Shown piece after piece: positions 8,555 to 17,509 of a DNA stretch of 64,000 nucleotides (the first letter of the stretch is position 1; each line of letters starts with the position of its first letter). Location: assembly GCF_015694705.1 (NCBI RefSeq), contig NZ_JADQDR010000004.1, positions 62,001-126,000 on the forward strand, given 5' to 3'. A program made the position numbers and the translations under genes. Source of the DNA: Pontibacter rufus (lineage in GTDB: Bacteria > Bacteroidota > Bacteroidia > Cytophagales > Hymenobacteraceae). The notes under the pieces are model-generated. The model saw only the letters and a list, made by a program, of their open reading frames with translations, did no database searches and had not been told where the DNA came from.

Positions 8555-9757
8555 TTAAGCCCTGTCCCATACCCGGTACTGCTGTGTTTGTTCAAACACC
8601 TCGTCAAGTATGGCTTTTTCAGTTTCATCGAATTTGTGATTGCGGCGCTGCAGGACTTTTTCGGCTACCTCGTATACTTTGCGCAACTGGTAGGTCTCGA
8701 AACCGGCACTGCCGCCCCAGCTAAACGAAGGGATAAAATTGCGGGGATACCCTGAACCGAAGATATTGGCGCTCACGCCCACCACGGTGCCCGTGTTAAA
8801 CATGGTGTTGATGCCACACTTGCTGTGATCGGCCATGATAAGGCCGCAGAACTGCCGACCCGTATCCTTAAAACCACCTTTGGCATAGTTCCATACCTTT
8901 ACGTTGGCATAATTGTTTTTCAGGTTCGAGGTGTTGGTGTCGGCCCCCAGGTTGCACCACTCGCCCAGCACCGAGTTGCCCAGGTAGCCGTCATGCCCCT
9001 TGCTGGTGTAGCCAAAAATAACAGAATTGCTTACTTCGCCGCCTACTTTAGAGAAAGGCCCGATGGTGATGTCACCCCGCATTTTGGCGCCCATACTTAC
9101 GTGGCTGCCCTCGCACAAGGCAAACGGCCCCCGTATCAGTGCGCCTTCCAGCACCTGTGCATCCCTGCCGATGTAGATTGGGCCGTCCTCAGCATTCAGC
9201 ACGGCAGCTTTTATTTTTGCACCTTCTTCTATAAAGATATTTTCCTCGCCATATACCGCGGTAAACTTATCGTTTACAGGCTGGCTCTGGCGGCCTTCGG
9301 TCAGCATCTTAAAGTCGCTGCGGATCTGATCGCCGTTCAGCACAAAGATGTCCCATACATTACGCACCAGCAGGCAGTTTTCAGAACTGTCGCGGCGGCG
9401 CGCGGCGGCAGCGATCAGGTCAGCGGATGATTGTAATTCCTGCCCATCAGCATTCAGCGCCAGCAATGTATCTCCGCTGTACAGCGCCTCGCCCAGGGCC
9501 AGCGACCGGATCTCCGCCACCAGCGCCGGTGTTGGCAGCAAGGCGCCGTTTATATAGTAGTTCTGGCTGTGCTGCTGCCGGCCATACTTGCCCTGCAGGT
9601 ATGGCGCGGTGAGGTAAGACACCGGCGCCACAGCACATTGCTGCCACTTCTCTGCAACAGTAAGTATACCTATCCGGATTTCCGCAACCGGGCGGGTGAA
9701 GGTGAGCGGGAGCAAATCCTCCCGGATGGAGGGCTCGTCGAAAAGAATGATATTCAT
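8555..9757 (-). CDS. GlmU-family putative sugar nucleotidyltransferase with left-handed beta-helix domain
   Basis: The 400-aa protein has an N-terminal half beginning ILFDEPSIREDLLPLTFTRPV, characteristic of a Bacteroidota GlmU-like family, and a C-terminal hexapeptide-repeat region (about 190-350). That region contains KMRGDITIGPFSKVGGEVSNS and LGADTNTSNLKNNY. True GlmU makes UDP-GlcNAc from glucosamine-1-phosphate. Here the usual nucleotide-binding LAAGxGTRM loop is absent at the N-terminus, so function as a uridylyltransferase is uncertain. The gene follows rpmE2 on the same strand but behind a terminator. Confidence 0.8.
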   Translation of the reverse strand: MNIILFDEPSIREDLLPLTFTRPVAEIRIGILTVAEKWQQCAVAPVSYLTAPYLQGKYGRQQHSQNYYINGALLPTPALVAEIRSLALGEALYSGDTLLALNADGQELQSSADLIAAAARRRDSSENCLLVRNVWDIFVLNGDQIRSDFKMLTEGRQSQPVNDKFTAVYGEENIFIEEGAKIKAAVLNAEDGPIYIGRDAQVLEGALIRGPFALCEGSHVSMGAKMRGDITIGPFSKVGGEVSNSVIFGYTSKGHDGYLGNSVLGEWCNLGADTNTSNLKNNYANVKVWNYAKGGFKDTGRQFCGLIMADHSKCGINTMFNTGTVVGVSANIFGSGYPRNFIPSFSWGGSAGFETYQLRKVYEVAEKVLQRRNHKFDETEKAILDEVFEQTQQYRVWDRA

Positions 9758-9771
9758 AAAGGCGAAAATAA

Positions 9772-9804
9772 AAAAGTCTTCCTAAATTAATCAGGAAGAC
9801 TTTT
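9772..9804 (-). terminator. Rho-independent terminator after rpmE2
   Basis: A 12-bp perfect stem (AAAAGTCTTCCT and AGGAAGACTTTT) has a 9-nt loop. On the minus strand it is followed by a T-rich run. It separates rpmE2 from the GlmU-like gene. Confidence 0.75.
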
Positions 9805-9835
9805 CTTTTAAAACGTTTTAACCGGGAAAAGCTGC

Positions 9836-10078
9836 TTATTGCTTGTAGCGTCTGTTGAACTTCTCTACGCGGCCGGCAGTATCCACAAAAATGTTTTTAC
9901 CTGTATAGAACGGGTGCGAAGCAGAAGAAACTTCTACTTTGATAACCGGGTATTCCTTCCCGTCTTCCATCGTGATTTTTTCATCAGAAGTCATCGTGGA
10001 ACGCGTGATGAATTTGTAATCGCTGGAAGTATCCTGAAAAACCACGTCTCTGTACTCCGGGTGAATGCCTTGTTTCAT
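9836..10078 (-). CDS. rpmE2: 50S ribosomal protein L31, type B
   Basis: The 80-aa protein begins [20 protein letters not shown] and has [20 protein letters not shown] followed by EKFNRRY, all standard for L31. It lacks the CxxC zinc pair of the classical form, so it is the type B (zinc-independent) paralogue. In bacteria that keep both forms this one is used under zinc limitation. In Bacteroidota it is usually the only copy. A -7 promoter element lies about 40 nt upstream and a terminator follows. Confidence 0.96.
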   Translation of the reverse strand: MKQGIHPEYRDVVFQDTSSDYKFITRSTMTSDEKITMEDGKEYPVIKVEVSSASHPFYTGKNIFVDTAGRVEKFNRRYKQ

Positions 10079-10118
10079 TAGTATAAACGTTAATTAACCT
10101 TAATTCTGTTTCGGACTG

Positions 10119-10126
10119 CAAATTTA
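10119..10126 (-). promoter_or_regulatory. -7 promoter element for rpmE2
   Basis: TAAATTTG on the minus strand fits TAnnTTTG. It lies 41 nt upstream of the L31 start at 10078. Confidence 0.5.
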
Positions 10127-10206
10127 ACAAGAAATTTGTTAAAGTAAAATGTCCGCTATTAAATTATTTTCGGCCGCTGCCCTGCGCGCCGCTGCAAATA
10201 TCTTCT

Positions 10207-10214
10207 TACATTTG
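10207..10214 (+). promoter_or_regulatory. -7 promoter element for the phosphoribosyltransferase gene
   Basis: TACATTTG fits TAnnTTTG and lies 40 nt before the ATG at 10254. Confidence 0.5.
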
Positions 10215-10253
10215 CCCTGACCGCCCGCCAGGGCCCAAACAAAGCCTCCTGCT

Positions 10254-10766
10254 ATGATTACACCACACCACAACCGCATCCTGGACAAGGCCCAGATTGA
10301 CCAGAAACTCACCCGCATAGCTTACGAAATATACGAACGCAATTTTAAGGAGCAGGATATTGTGCTGGGCGGCATACAACCCAATGGCTATACTCTGGCA
10401 GGCATACTGGCCGAAAAGATAGCAGCCATCTCTCCTATCCGCGTGCAGTTGCTTTCCATTTCGGTCGACAAAGCATATCCGCTGAACATGCCTGTGGCGC
10501 TGCAACCCGAACAAGCTGCGCTGGAAGGCAAAGTAGTGGTGGTGGTGGATGATGTGCTGAATACCGGCAAAACGCTGGCTTATACTTTAAACGCGCTGCT
10601 GCAGCACAACCTCAAAAAGCTGGAGGTAGCCACGCTCGTAAACCGCCACCATACCTTGTACCCTATTGCCGCGGCCTACACCGGCTACTCGCTGGCCACC
10701 ACGCTGCGCGAGCATGTGCAGGTAGTACTGGAGGGCGAGGAAGAGTACGGCGCTTTCCTGCATTAA
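10254..10766 (+). CDS. Phosphoribosyltransferase-domain protein, PyrR-like
   Basis: The 170-aa protein carries the type I PRPP-binding loop VVVVDDVLNTGKTLAYT (about 93-109) and an N-terminal segment DKAQIDQKLTRIAYEIYERN like that of PyrR. PyrR is a uracil phosphoribosyltransferase and, in Firmicutes, an RNA-binding attenuator of pyr operons. No pyrimidine genes are adjacent, so a regulatory role is not supported here. Another purine/pyrimidine PRTase role is possible. An imperfect hairpin (about 10772-10816, AATGGT and AACCATT arms) follows and may be a terminator. Confidence 0.85.
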   Translation: MITPHHNRILDKAQIDQKLTRIAYEIYERNFKEQDIVLGGIQPNGYTLAGILAEKIAAISPIRVQLLSISVDKAYPLNMPVALQPEQAALEGKVVVVVDDVLNTGKTLAYTLNALLQHNLKKLEVATLVNRHHTLYPIAAAYTGYSLATTLREHVQVVLEGEEEYGAFLH

Positions 10767-10880
10767 GGTTTAATGGTAAATCTGCAGTTGCCGAAGCAAA
10801 GATTTAACCATTGAACAGCTGAACCATTAAGTCATAGATATTAAGTGATTATACAATGTTAATTTAAACCATGTGCGCTC

Positions 10881-10960
10881 TTTGTCATTCTGAAAGAAAC
10901 CTGGTAGAAGGGAGGTCAAGTCTTTGCGGCTTGCCCACAGGATCCTTTCAGGATGACAAA
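10881..10960. repeat. REP-like palindrome, family GTCATTCTGAAAG, second copy
   Basis: The left arm TTTGTCATTCTGAAAG (10881-10896) and the right arm at 10935-10960, which contains CTTTCAGGATGACAAA, are near-perfect complements around a 30-nt loop. The arms match the copy at 4682-4799. The gap 10767-11032 holds no gene. Confidence 0.75.
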
Positions 10961-11032
10961 GTAATTTAAACTAATAGTGTCCCAATACTTAAGCCTGCAC
11001 CATTTTCTGAAAACGAAAACCGATAAACGAAC

Positions 11033-11611
11033 ATGCAACAACTCTGCTTTGCCACCAACAACAAGCACAAACTGGCAGAGGTAAGCCGGATGCTGGAAGG
11101 CAGGTATAAACTGCTGAGCCTGCAGGATATCGGCTGCCACGAAGAACTGCCGGAAGAACAGGACACGCTGGAGGGAAACTCCAGGCAAAAAGCTGCTTAT
11201 GTATGGCACCACTATAAAGTAAGCTGCTTTGCCGACGACACCGGCCTGGAAGTGGAAGCGCTCCAAGGCACGCCCGGCGTATACTCAGCCCGCTATGCCG
11301 GCCCGCAGCGCTCCGATGCCGACAACATTAACCTGCTGCTGCAAAACCTCCATAACCAGGAAAACCGCAAAGCACGTTTCCGGACAAGTATAACCCTGTT
11401 GCTGGACGGACAGGAGCATCAGTTTGAAGGCATTGTAAACGGTACGATTGCCACAACCTGGCAAGGCAACCTGGGCTTTGGCTACGATCCGGTTTTTACG
11501 CCCGAAGGTTATAACCAGACTTTTACCGAAATGAGCGCCGATGCAAAGAATGCCATCAGTCACCGCGGCCGCGCCGTGCAGCAGTTGGTGGCCTTTTTGA
11601 AGGAGCATTAA
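11033..11611 (+). CDS. rdgB: XTP/dITP diphosphatase (non-canonical purine NTP pyrophosphatase)
   Basis: The enzyme hydrolyses dITP, dXTP and ITP to the monophosphates, keeping deaminated purines out of nucleic acids. The 192-aa sequence has the Ham1 family start LCFATNNKHKLAEVSRML (4-21), the metal/phosphate site FADDTGLEVEAL (64-75) with GVYSARYAG, and GFGYDPVFTPEG (about 149-160). It ends with the SHRGRAVQQL substrate segment. Length is normal. It stands between two unrelated plus-strand genes. Confidence 0.95.
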   Translation: MQQLCFATNNKHKLAEVSRMLEGRYKLLSLQDIGCHEELPEEQDTLEGNSRQKAAYVWHHYKVSCFADDTGLEVEALQGTPGVYSARYAGPQRSDADNINLLLQNLHNQENRKARFRTSITLLLDGQEHQFEGIVNGTIATTWQGNLGFGYDPVFTPEGYNQTFTEMSADAKNAISHRGRAVQQLVAFLKEH

Positions 11612-11663
11612 GGCCGGGCCAAATTTATTCGACGCAGCTGTGGTCACTTACGGCCTAAAGTCA

Positions 11664-11671
11664 TACTTTTG
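11664..11671 (+). promoter_or_regulatory. -7 promoter element for udk
   Basis: TACTTTTG fits TAnnTTTG and lies 23 nt before the udk ATG. Confidence 0.5.
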
Positions 11672-11693
11672 TAGCCTGAAACTATAGCTTCCT

Positions 11694-12314
11694 ATGCAAA
11701 AGCCCTTCATCGTCGGAATTACAGGAGGCAGCGCTTCAGGAAAAACTACTTTTTTGAATAAGCTGCTGGCTGCATTCGCCCCCGAAAGCATTTGCCTGAT
11801 CTCACAGGATAATTATTATAAAGCGCGCGAGCACCAAACCAAAGATCTGAACGGTGTAGTAAATTTCGACCTGCCTTCCTGCATTGATGACGAAGCTTAC
11901 GCCCATGACATTCTGAAGGTGAGCCAGGGCGAAACCGTTTACCGCACCGAGTACACCTTTAACAACCCCAACGTAGTACCCCGCCAGCTGGAATTCCGGC
12001 CTGCGCCCATTGTGGTGGTGGAGGGCATTTTCGTGTTTTATTTTGAAGAAGTTGCCCGGCTGCTGGACCTGAAAGTATACATCGACGCCAAAGAATACAT
12101 AAAACTGCAGCGCCGCATTATACGCGACCGCATCGAGCGCGGCTACGATCTGGACGATGTGCTGTACCGCTACACCAACCATGTAGCGCCCACTTACGAA
12201 AAATACATCAAGCCGTATAAAAACGATGCGGACATCATTATTCCCAACAACCTTAATTTTGAGAGGGGGCTGGATGTTCTGACTACATTTTTAAATACAA
12301 AAGTAAAGGCATGA
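11694..12314 (+). CDS. udk: Uridine kinase
   Basis: The enzyme phosphorylates uridine and cytidine to UMP and CMP in pyrimidine salvage. The 206-aa protein has a P-loop GGSASGKTT (11-19), the DNYYK substrate motif, FDLPSCIDD in place of the usual FDHPDAFD, and the lid region RRIIRDRIERGYDLDDV with YTNHVAPTYEKYI. The last four bases (ATGA) overlap the start of the next gene, so the two are translationally coupled. Confidence 0.92.
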   Translation: MQKPFIVGITGGSASGKTTFLNKLLAAFAPESICLISQDNYYKAREHQTKDLNGVVNFDLPSCIDDEAYAHDILKVSQGETVYRTEYTFNNPNVVPRQLEFRPAPIVVVEGIFVFYFEEVARLLDLKVYIDAKEYIKLQRRIIRDRIERGYDLDDVLYRYTNHVAPTYEKYIKPYKNDADIIIPNNLNFERGLDVLTTFLNTKVKA

Positions 12315-13003
12315 GGCACAAGTTTGCGGTTATCGGGCTGGGAGTGTTTGGCAACTCTATTGCACGCACGCTGGCAGAGCGCGGCGCCGAGGTGCTGGCC
12401 ATCGACAATGATCAGGAGCACGTAGAGGCCATAAAAGACGATGTAGCCTATGCCGTGCAGCTAGACGCCACCGACATACGGGCGCTGGAAGCCCAGAACA
12501 TACAGGACATGGACGCCGTGGTAGTGGCCATAGGCGAAGATTTTGAAGCTGTGCTTATTGCGGCCGCCAACCTGCAGGAGCTTAACATCAAGCGTGTAAT
12601 TACGCGCGCCTCCAACAAGCAGCAGCGCCGTATCCTTGAGAAAATGGGCGTTCAGGAAGTGCTTTCGCCGGAGGGAGAGGTGGGCACAACGGTGGCCGAA
12701 CGCCTGCTGCAGCCCAGTATACGTACCTTTCTGCCGCTGCCCGACAACTACGAGATTGTAGAAATAAGCACCCCGAAAGGCATTGCCAACAAGAGCCTCG
12801 CCAAAATATCGCTGCGTGAGAAGTATAACATCAATATGATTACCATCAAGCGCTTTTTTGAGGAGATACTGGACGGCAAGCCAACCGAGGTAGAGCACAT
12901 CATCGGCGTACCCAAAGCCGACACCATCATCTACCCTACTGACATCCTGATACTTATTGGTAAAAAGCAGGACATTAAGCGCTTTATTGAGATAAACCGC
13001 TAG
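12311..13003 (+). CDS. TrkA/KtrA-type potassium-channel regulatory protein (RCK domains)
   Basis: The 230-aa protein has an RCK_N Rossmann domain (GLGVFGNSIARTLAERGAEVLAID, about 7-30) binding NAD(H) or ATP/ADP, and a TrkA_C domain in the last 80 residues. Such proteins sit on the cytoplasmic side of KtrB/TrkH channels and gate K+ uptake. No channel subunit is in the window, so its partner must be encoded elsewhere. It overlaps udk by 4 nt. Pairing of nucleoside salvage and K+ control has no known reason. Confidence 0.9.
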   Translation: MRHKFAVIGLGVFGNSIARTLAERGAEVLAIDNDQEHVEAIKDDVAYAVQLDATDIRALEAQNIQDMDAVVVAIGEDFEAVLIAAANLQELNIKRVITRASNKQQRRILEKMGVQEVLSPEGEVGTTVAERLLQPSIRTFLPLPDNYEIVEISTPKGIANKSLAKISLREKYNINMITIKRFFEEILDGKPTEVEHIIGVPKADTIIYPTDILILIGKKQDIKRFIEINR

Positions 13004-13031
13004 AGATTTCTTTTTTTCCGGAAAAAGGCAT

Positions 13032-13039
13032 TACATTTG
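13032..13039 (+). promoter_or_regulatory. -7 promoter element
   Basis: TACATTTG fits TAnnTTTG and lies 20 nt before the ATG of the small protein at 13059. Confidence 0.45.
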
Positions 13040-13058
13040 CTTTTCTACATGTCAGTAC

Positions 13059-13433
13059 ATGCCAAGCATAAAAAACATATCCTGCTACTTCAGATACCTT
13101 CTGGTGTCGTTCACGCTGCTTTGGGCCCTGATGCTCAACGGGCATGAGGTAGTGGCTTATAGCGCTGCTGCCCCGGCAACAGAGCAGCAGGCTGACATGC
13201 AGCTGCATACAAAAGCTAAAAACGAGAAGAAAACCCTCGTAAAGCAAACGGTATCGCTGGAGGCAACCACCTCTTTTACCACCCTGAACCTGCAGCAGGT
13301 TTTAAAACCGCTGCCGCTGCCGGACTTTGCTGCCCCCACCAACGAGGCGCTGCCTGTAGCTTCAGCTGTTCCGGCCGGGGCAGGTTTTGCAGCACAGCTT
13401 TTTCCGGTTACCATACAGCCCAACGCTCCCTAA
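13059..13433 (+). CDS. Small exported protein of unknown function
   Basis: The 124-aa product is not recognised. It has an N-terminal signal-like helix (about 12-32, YLLVSFTLLWALMLNG). An Ala-, Thr- and Lys-rich segment and a proline-containing low-complexity tail follow. A promoter element just upstream supports expression. It lies between the TrkA-type gene and secDF but has its own start signals. It could be a periplasmic or surface peptide, or a spurious frame. Confidence 0.5.
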   Translation: MPSIKNISCYFRYLLVSFTLLWALMLNGHEVVAYSAAAPATEQQADMQLHTKAKNEKKTLVKQTVSLEATTSFTTLNLQQVLKPLPLPDFAAPTNEALPVASAVPAGAGFAAQLFPVTIQPNAP

Positions 13434-13606
13434 TCTGCGCTGTCACCTCTTTTATTTCATTTCCTGTGCACTGATTTTTGTTCTGTTGCAGCAAATATTT
13501 TGATTTGCCGCAACGGGGCAGGCACTTTTTTCAGTTGTCTGAAAACCAGGGCATAACTTATCTATAGCATCATCATTTTTTTACTAATACATTTCTATCA
13601 ACAAAA

Positions 13607-16600
13607 ATGCGGAATAAAACCATTATAATCATCCTGACAGTGATTGTATCAGCGCTATGCCTGTACTACCTGTCGTTTTCGCTGGTGGCACGCAACGTGC
13701 AGCAGGACGCCGAGGCTTATGCTACCAATGCACAGGGCATTGTAGATATGGCTAAAAAACAGGCTTACCTCGACTCGGTATGGAAAGAGCCTGTATTTAT
13801 GGGCTATACTTACCAGGAGGTAAAAGAGAACGAACTGGGCCTTGGCCTCGACCTGAAAGGCGGCATGCACGTGGTGCTGGAAGTATCGCCGGTAGAGATC
13901 ATCAAGTCCATGTCCGGTAACAGCAAAGATCCTAATTTCCTGAAAGCGCTTGATCGTGCGCAGGAATTGCAGAAAAGCAGCCAGGAGCGTTTCACAACGC
14001 TGTTTGGTGAAGCTTACCGCGAGATTGAGCCAAACGGCAAGCTGAGCCGCATCTTCTCCAACACAGCCAACCGTGGCAAAATCAGCTACGAATCTACGAA
14101 CGAGGAAGTGCTCGACGTTATCAGCAAGGAGGTAGAAGATGCCATTGAGCGCTCTTTTAACATCCTGCGTACCCGTATCGACAAGTTTGGGGTAAACCAG
14201 CCCAACATACAGCGCCTGAAAGGCTCCGGCCGTATTCAGATTGAGTTGCCGGGTATAGATAACCCTGACCGTGTGCGTAACCTGCTGCAGGGCATGGCCA
14301 ACCTGGAGTTCTGGGAAGTATGGTCGCCACAGGAATACAGCCCATACTTTATGCAGCTGAGTGAATACCTGAACAAGCAGCAGGAATCCGGCAAGCTGAA
14401 CCTGGCCAACACGACCACTGCACCTGCAAAACAAGCAGATGATGCCCTGGCCGCGGCCGCTGCCAAACCAGACAGCCTAACCAGCACTGCCACCGAAGAT
14501 GTGCTGGCACAAGCTGCAGCCGGCGCCGACTCCGCTGCCCTGGCTGCTACTGACAAGACAAAATCCGACTCTGCTGCACTCGACTCGATGCAGACAGCAC
14601 AAACAGGCGTTCTGTCCAGTCTGTTCACGCAGATGCCCGGCGGCCTTGGCGCCAACGTGCGCGACACAGCTAAAATAAACGACATCTTCGACCGTCCGGA
14701 AGTACGTGCCATATTCCCGCCTAACATGAAGTTCCTGTGGGGTGTTAAAGCCATACCGGGCGATAACAAGCAGGAATTCGTAGAATTTTATGCTATCAAG
14801 AAAGGCCGCGGCGGCAAAGCGCCGATGTCAGGCGACGTAATTAACGACGCACGACAGGATTATGACCAGAACGGCCGCCCTGAAATTACCATGACGATGA
14901 CGCCGACAGGCGCCAAGAAATGGGCCCGCCTGACCGGTGACAACGTTGGCCGCCAGGTAGCCATTGTGCTCGACAACTATGTATACTCTGCCCCCGTGGT
15001 GCAGGGCGAAATTACAGGTGGCAGTTCCTCCATCACCGGCGATTTCTCGATTGAAGAAGCGCAGGATTTGGCTAACATCCTGAAGGCTGGTAAGATGCCC
15101 GCTCCTACCCGTATTGTAGAAGAGGCCGTGGTAGGTCCTTCACTCGGCCAGGAAGCCATCAACCAAGGCCTGATCTCTACTGCAGCGGGCTTACTGCTGG
15201 TGGTTGTTTTCATGGTTGCTTACTACAGCCGTGGCGGTTTTATTGCTGACCTGGCCCTGATTTTTAACGTGTTCTTCATCCTGGGTATACTGGCTCAGTT
15301 TGGTGCGGCACTTACGCTGCCGGGCATTGCCGGTATCGTGCTGACACTGGGTATGGCGGTGGATGCCAACGTGCTGATTTTTGAGCGTATGCGCGAGGAA
15401 GCAGCCAAAGGCCTGAGCATACGGGAGGTAATTAACAAAGGCTATGAAGGCGCTTTCATGACCATTTTTGATGCCAACGTAACGACCTTCCTGGCAGGCT
15501 TTATCCTGTACTTCTTCGGTTCAGGCCCGGTAAAAGGCTTTGCCATTACGCTGATGATCGGTATTGTTACTTCCTTCTTCACGGCTGTGTACATCTCCAG
15601 GCTGTTTATCGAAGCAACTTTCAAGAACGGCAAGAAGCTTTCTTTCTCTACCGCACTCGCTGATAACCTTTTCCGGAATGTTAACTTTGATGTGCTGAAG
15701 TGGAGAAAACCAGCTTATATTTTCTCTGCTACCATCATCGTGCTTGGCTTTGTGGCCATGGCCATCAACGGCGGTCCAAACCTAGGTGTTGATTTTACGG
15801 GTGGCCGCTCTTACGTGGTAAGTTTTGATGATGCTGTTCCGGCTACAGGTGTGCGCAATGCCCTGGTAGATGATTTCAAAAATGAGGGTACGGAAGTAAA
15901 AACATTCGGCGCCTCTAACCGCCTGAAAGTTACAACAAGCTGGCTGGCCAATGACGAAAGCGTGGAAGCTGATGCGCAGGTAAAAACAGCGCTCCTAAAC
16001 GGTTTGCAGGAGTATGGCAGCTTGAACCCGCAAATACTGAGTTCCTCTAAAGTTGGCGCAAGTATAGCCGATGATATCCAGAACACAGCCCTGATTGCGG
16101 TACTACTATCGCTGGTAGGTATCTTTATTTATGTGATGGTTCGCTTTAGAAAATGGCAGTTCAGTTTGGGCGGCGTATTAGCCTTGCTGCACGACTCCCT
16201 GATGATTATTGCCATCTTCGCTATCTGCGATTTATTTGGCCTCTCTTTCGAGATTGACCAGGTATTTATCGCAGCGGTGCTGACCATTATCGGTTTCTCC
16301 ATCAACGATACCGTGGTAATCTTCGACCGTATCCGGGAGTACATGCACGATAACCCGCGCCTGCGTGTGCGCGATGTAGTAAACCCCGCCCTGATCAGTA
16401 CCTTCAGCCGTACCATCATCACCTCCTCAACGGTGTTCCTGGTAGTGCTGGTGTTGTTTATCTTCGGTGGTGAAGTGCTGCGCGGCTTCTCGTTTGCAAT
16501 GCTGATCGGTGTAGTATTCGGTACTTACTCTTCGCTGTTTATTGCCTCACCAATTGTGGTAGATACCATGAAAGAGGACAAAGAGCCTGCAACCAGCGCT

Positions 16601-16621
16601 AAGCTGGCACAACGGGCCTAA
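13607..16621 (+). CDS. secDF: Protein translocase subunit SecDF (fused)
   Basis: The 1004-aa protein joins SecD (about 1-670) and SecF (about 690-1004), as usual in Bacteroidota. Each half has six membrane segments. GLDLKGGMHVVLEV (near 79-92) and LGVDFTGGRSYVVSF (near 727-741) are the D1/D4 signatures. GMAVDANVLIFERMREE and INDTVVIFDRIREY mark the conserved TM4-TM5 regions with proton-path Asp/Arg residues. SecDF uses the proton gradient to pull proteins through SecYEG. A low-complexity Ala/Asp/Ser insert of about 80 residues (275-350) interrupts the large SecD periplasmic domain. Two hairpins follow. Confidence 0.97.
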   Translation: MRNKTIIIILTVIVSALCLYYLSFSLVARNVQQDAEAYATNAQGIVDMAKKQAYLDSVWKEPVFMGYTYQEVKENELGLGLDLKGGMHVVLEVSPVEIIKSMSGNSKDPNFLKALDRAQELQKSSQERFTTLFGEAYREIEPNGKLSRIFSNTANRGKISYESTNEEVLDVISKEVEDAIERSFNILRTRIDKFGVNQPNIQRLKGSGRIQIELPGIDNPDRVRNLLQGMANLEFWEVWSPQEYSPYFMQLSEYLNKQQESGKLNLANTTTAPAKQADDALAAAAAKPDSLTSTATEDVLAQAAAGADSAALAATDKTKSDSAALDSMQTAQTGVLSSLFTQMPGGLGANVRDTAKINDIFDRPEVRAIFPPNMKFLWGVKAIPGDNKQEFVEFYAIKKGRGGKAPMSGDVINDARQDYDQNGRPEITMTMTPTGAKKWARLTGDNVGRQVAIVLDNYVYSAPVVQGEITGGSSSITGDFSIEEAQDLANILKAGKMPAPTRIVEEAVVGPSLGQEAINQGLISTAAGLLLVVVFMVAYYSRGGFIADLALIFNVFFILGILAQFGAALTLPGIAGIVLTLGMAVDANVLIFERMREEAAKGLSIREVINKGYEGAFMTIFDANVTTFLAGFILYFFGSGPVKGFAITLMIGIVTSFFTAVYISRLFIEATFKNGKKLSFSTALADNLFRNVNFDVLKWRKPAYIFSATIIVLGFVAMAINGGPNLGVDFTGGRSYVVSFDDAVPATGVRNALVDDFKNEGTEVKTFGASNRLKVTTSWLANDESVEADAQVKTALLNGLQEYGSLNPQILSSSKVGASIADDIQNTALIAVLLSLVGIFIYVMVRFRKWQFSLGGVLALLHDSLMIIAIFAICDLFGLSFEIDQVFIAAVLTIIGFSINDTVVIFDRIREYMHDNPRLRVRDVVNPALISTFSRTIITSSTVFLVVLVLFIFGGEVLRGFSFAMLIGVVFGTYSSLFIASPIVVDTMKEDKEPATSAKLAQRA

Positions 16622-16626
16622 CATAC

Positions 16627-16656
16627 TTTTGCCGGCACCAAACAGTGCCGGCAAAA
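16627..16656 (+). terminator. Terminator of secDF
   Basis: A 12-bp perfect stem (TTTTGCCGGCAC and its complement) with a 6-nt loop lies 6 nt after the secDF stop. Confidence 0.75.
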
Positions 16657-16670
16657 CTTTAACTTTATCA

Positions 16671-16710
16671 AACAGGAAGGCCGGTTCTTTGCAGAACCGG
16701 CCTTCCTGTT
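16671..16710. terminator. Bidirectional terminator between secDF and nfu
   Basis: An 18-bp perfect stem (arms 16671-16688 and 16693-16710) closes on a TTGC loop. A T-rich run follows on the plus strand and an A-rich stretch precedes it, so it can serve both converging genes. Confidence 0.8.
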
Positions 16711-16744
16711 TATATTTTATTTATATGGATGTTAGAAGTATACT

Positions 16745-17356
16745 TTATACTGTTACGCCGTCGGCTACCACTTCGGTTACTTCCGGCACCATGCGCTTCA
16801 GCAGGTTTTCGATGCCTGCTTTAAGGGTAACGGTTGCAGACGGGCAGCCGCTGCAGGAGCCCTGCAGGTGTACGGTTACCACACCTTTATTATAAGATTT
16901 AAAAGTAATGTTACCGCCGTCCTGCTCTACTGCCGGGCGTACATAGTTATCCAGCAAGTCGATTACTTTTTTAGCAACAACAGTGTCCTCCTCCGAAGCA
17001 TCGGCATGATTAGCATCAGTCGCTTTTCTGCCGGCATCAAAGCCTTCAGTAAAGACAGGACCACCTGCTTCAACATATGATTTAAGGAAAGCACGCAGTT
17101 CCGGGATCAGCTTTACCCACTCAATAGTAGTATTTTTGGTTACCGTAACAAAGTTGCTGGCGATGAACACGCGCGAAACATAATCGAAATTAAAAAGCTC
17201 CTGTGCCAATGGCGATTCCAGGGCGCTCTCCAGCGTGGGGTAGTCTACGCTCTGGCCTTCTGGCAGAAAGGTAACGTTCATCACGAACTTCATCGACTCC
17301 GGGTTTGGGTTAGCCTCAGCATAAACCGAAACCGTTTTTTCTTTATTGTCTATCAT
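16745..17356 (-). CDS. nfuA: NifU-family iron-sulfur scaffold protein with Nfu N-terminal domain
   Basis: The 203-aa protein has an Nfu_N domain (about 9-97: NPNPESMKFVMN, FIASNFVTVTK) and a C-terminal NifU domain (about 125-200). Cys168 and Cys171 in GSCSGCPSA bind a 4Fe-4S cluster at the dimer interface. Nfu proteins carry clusters to apo-enzymes. Domain order fits the mitochondrial/alphaproteobacterial NFU1 type; E. coli NfuA instead has an A-type N-domain, so the symbol is approximate. A TAnnTTTG element lies 50 nt upstream. It is transcribed toward secDF. Confidence 0.9.
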   Translation of the reverse strand: MIDNKEKTVSVYAEANPNPESMKFVMNVTFLPEGQSVDYPTLESALESPLAQELFNFDYVSRVFIASNFVTVTKNTTIEWVKLIPELRAFLKSYVEAGGPVFTEGFDAGRKATDANHADASEEDTVVAKKVIDLLDNYVRPAVEQDGGNITFKSYNKGVVTVHLQGSCSGCPSATVTLKAGIENLLKRMVPEVTEVVADGVTV

Positions 17357-17405
17357 GAGATATCTCTGTTTTAATTTAAAACTTTTAGCTGTGCCTTAAA
17401 GTTTC

Positions 17406-17413
17406 CAAAATTA
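17406..17413 (-). promoter_or_regulatory. -7 promoter element for the Nfu gene
   Basis: TAATTTTG on the minus strand fits TAnnTTTG, 50 nt upstream of the start at 17356. Confidence 0.5.
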
Positions 17414-17509
17414 AGTAATATTTCTGATAAGTAAACAGCTCATGCCGTTGCGTGGCGGGCAGGCAAGGTATAAACACGAAGGGCACATAGCATTTTAGCT
17501 CAGAAAATG

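Noticed and set aside
10767..11032. Small RNA candidate in the gap before rdgB
   Set aside because: The structure seen is explained by a terminator-like hairpin and the dispersed GTCATTCTGAAAG palindrome.
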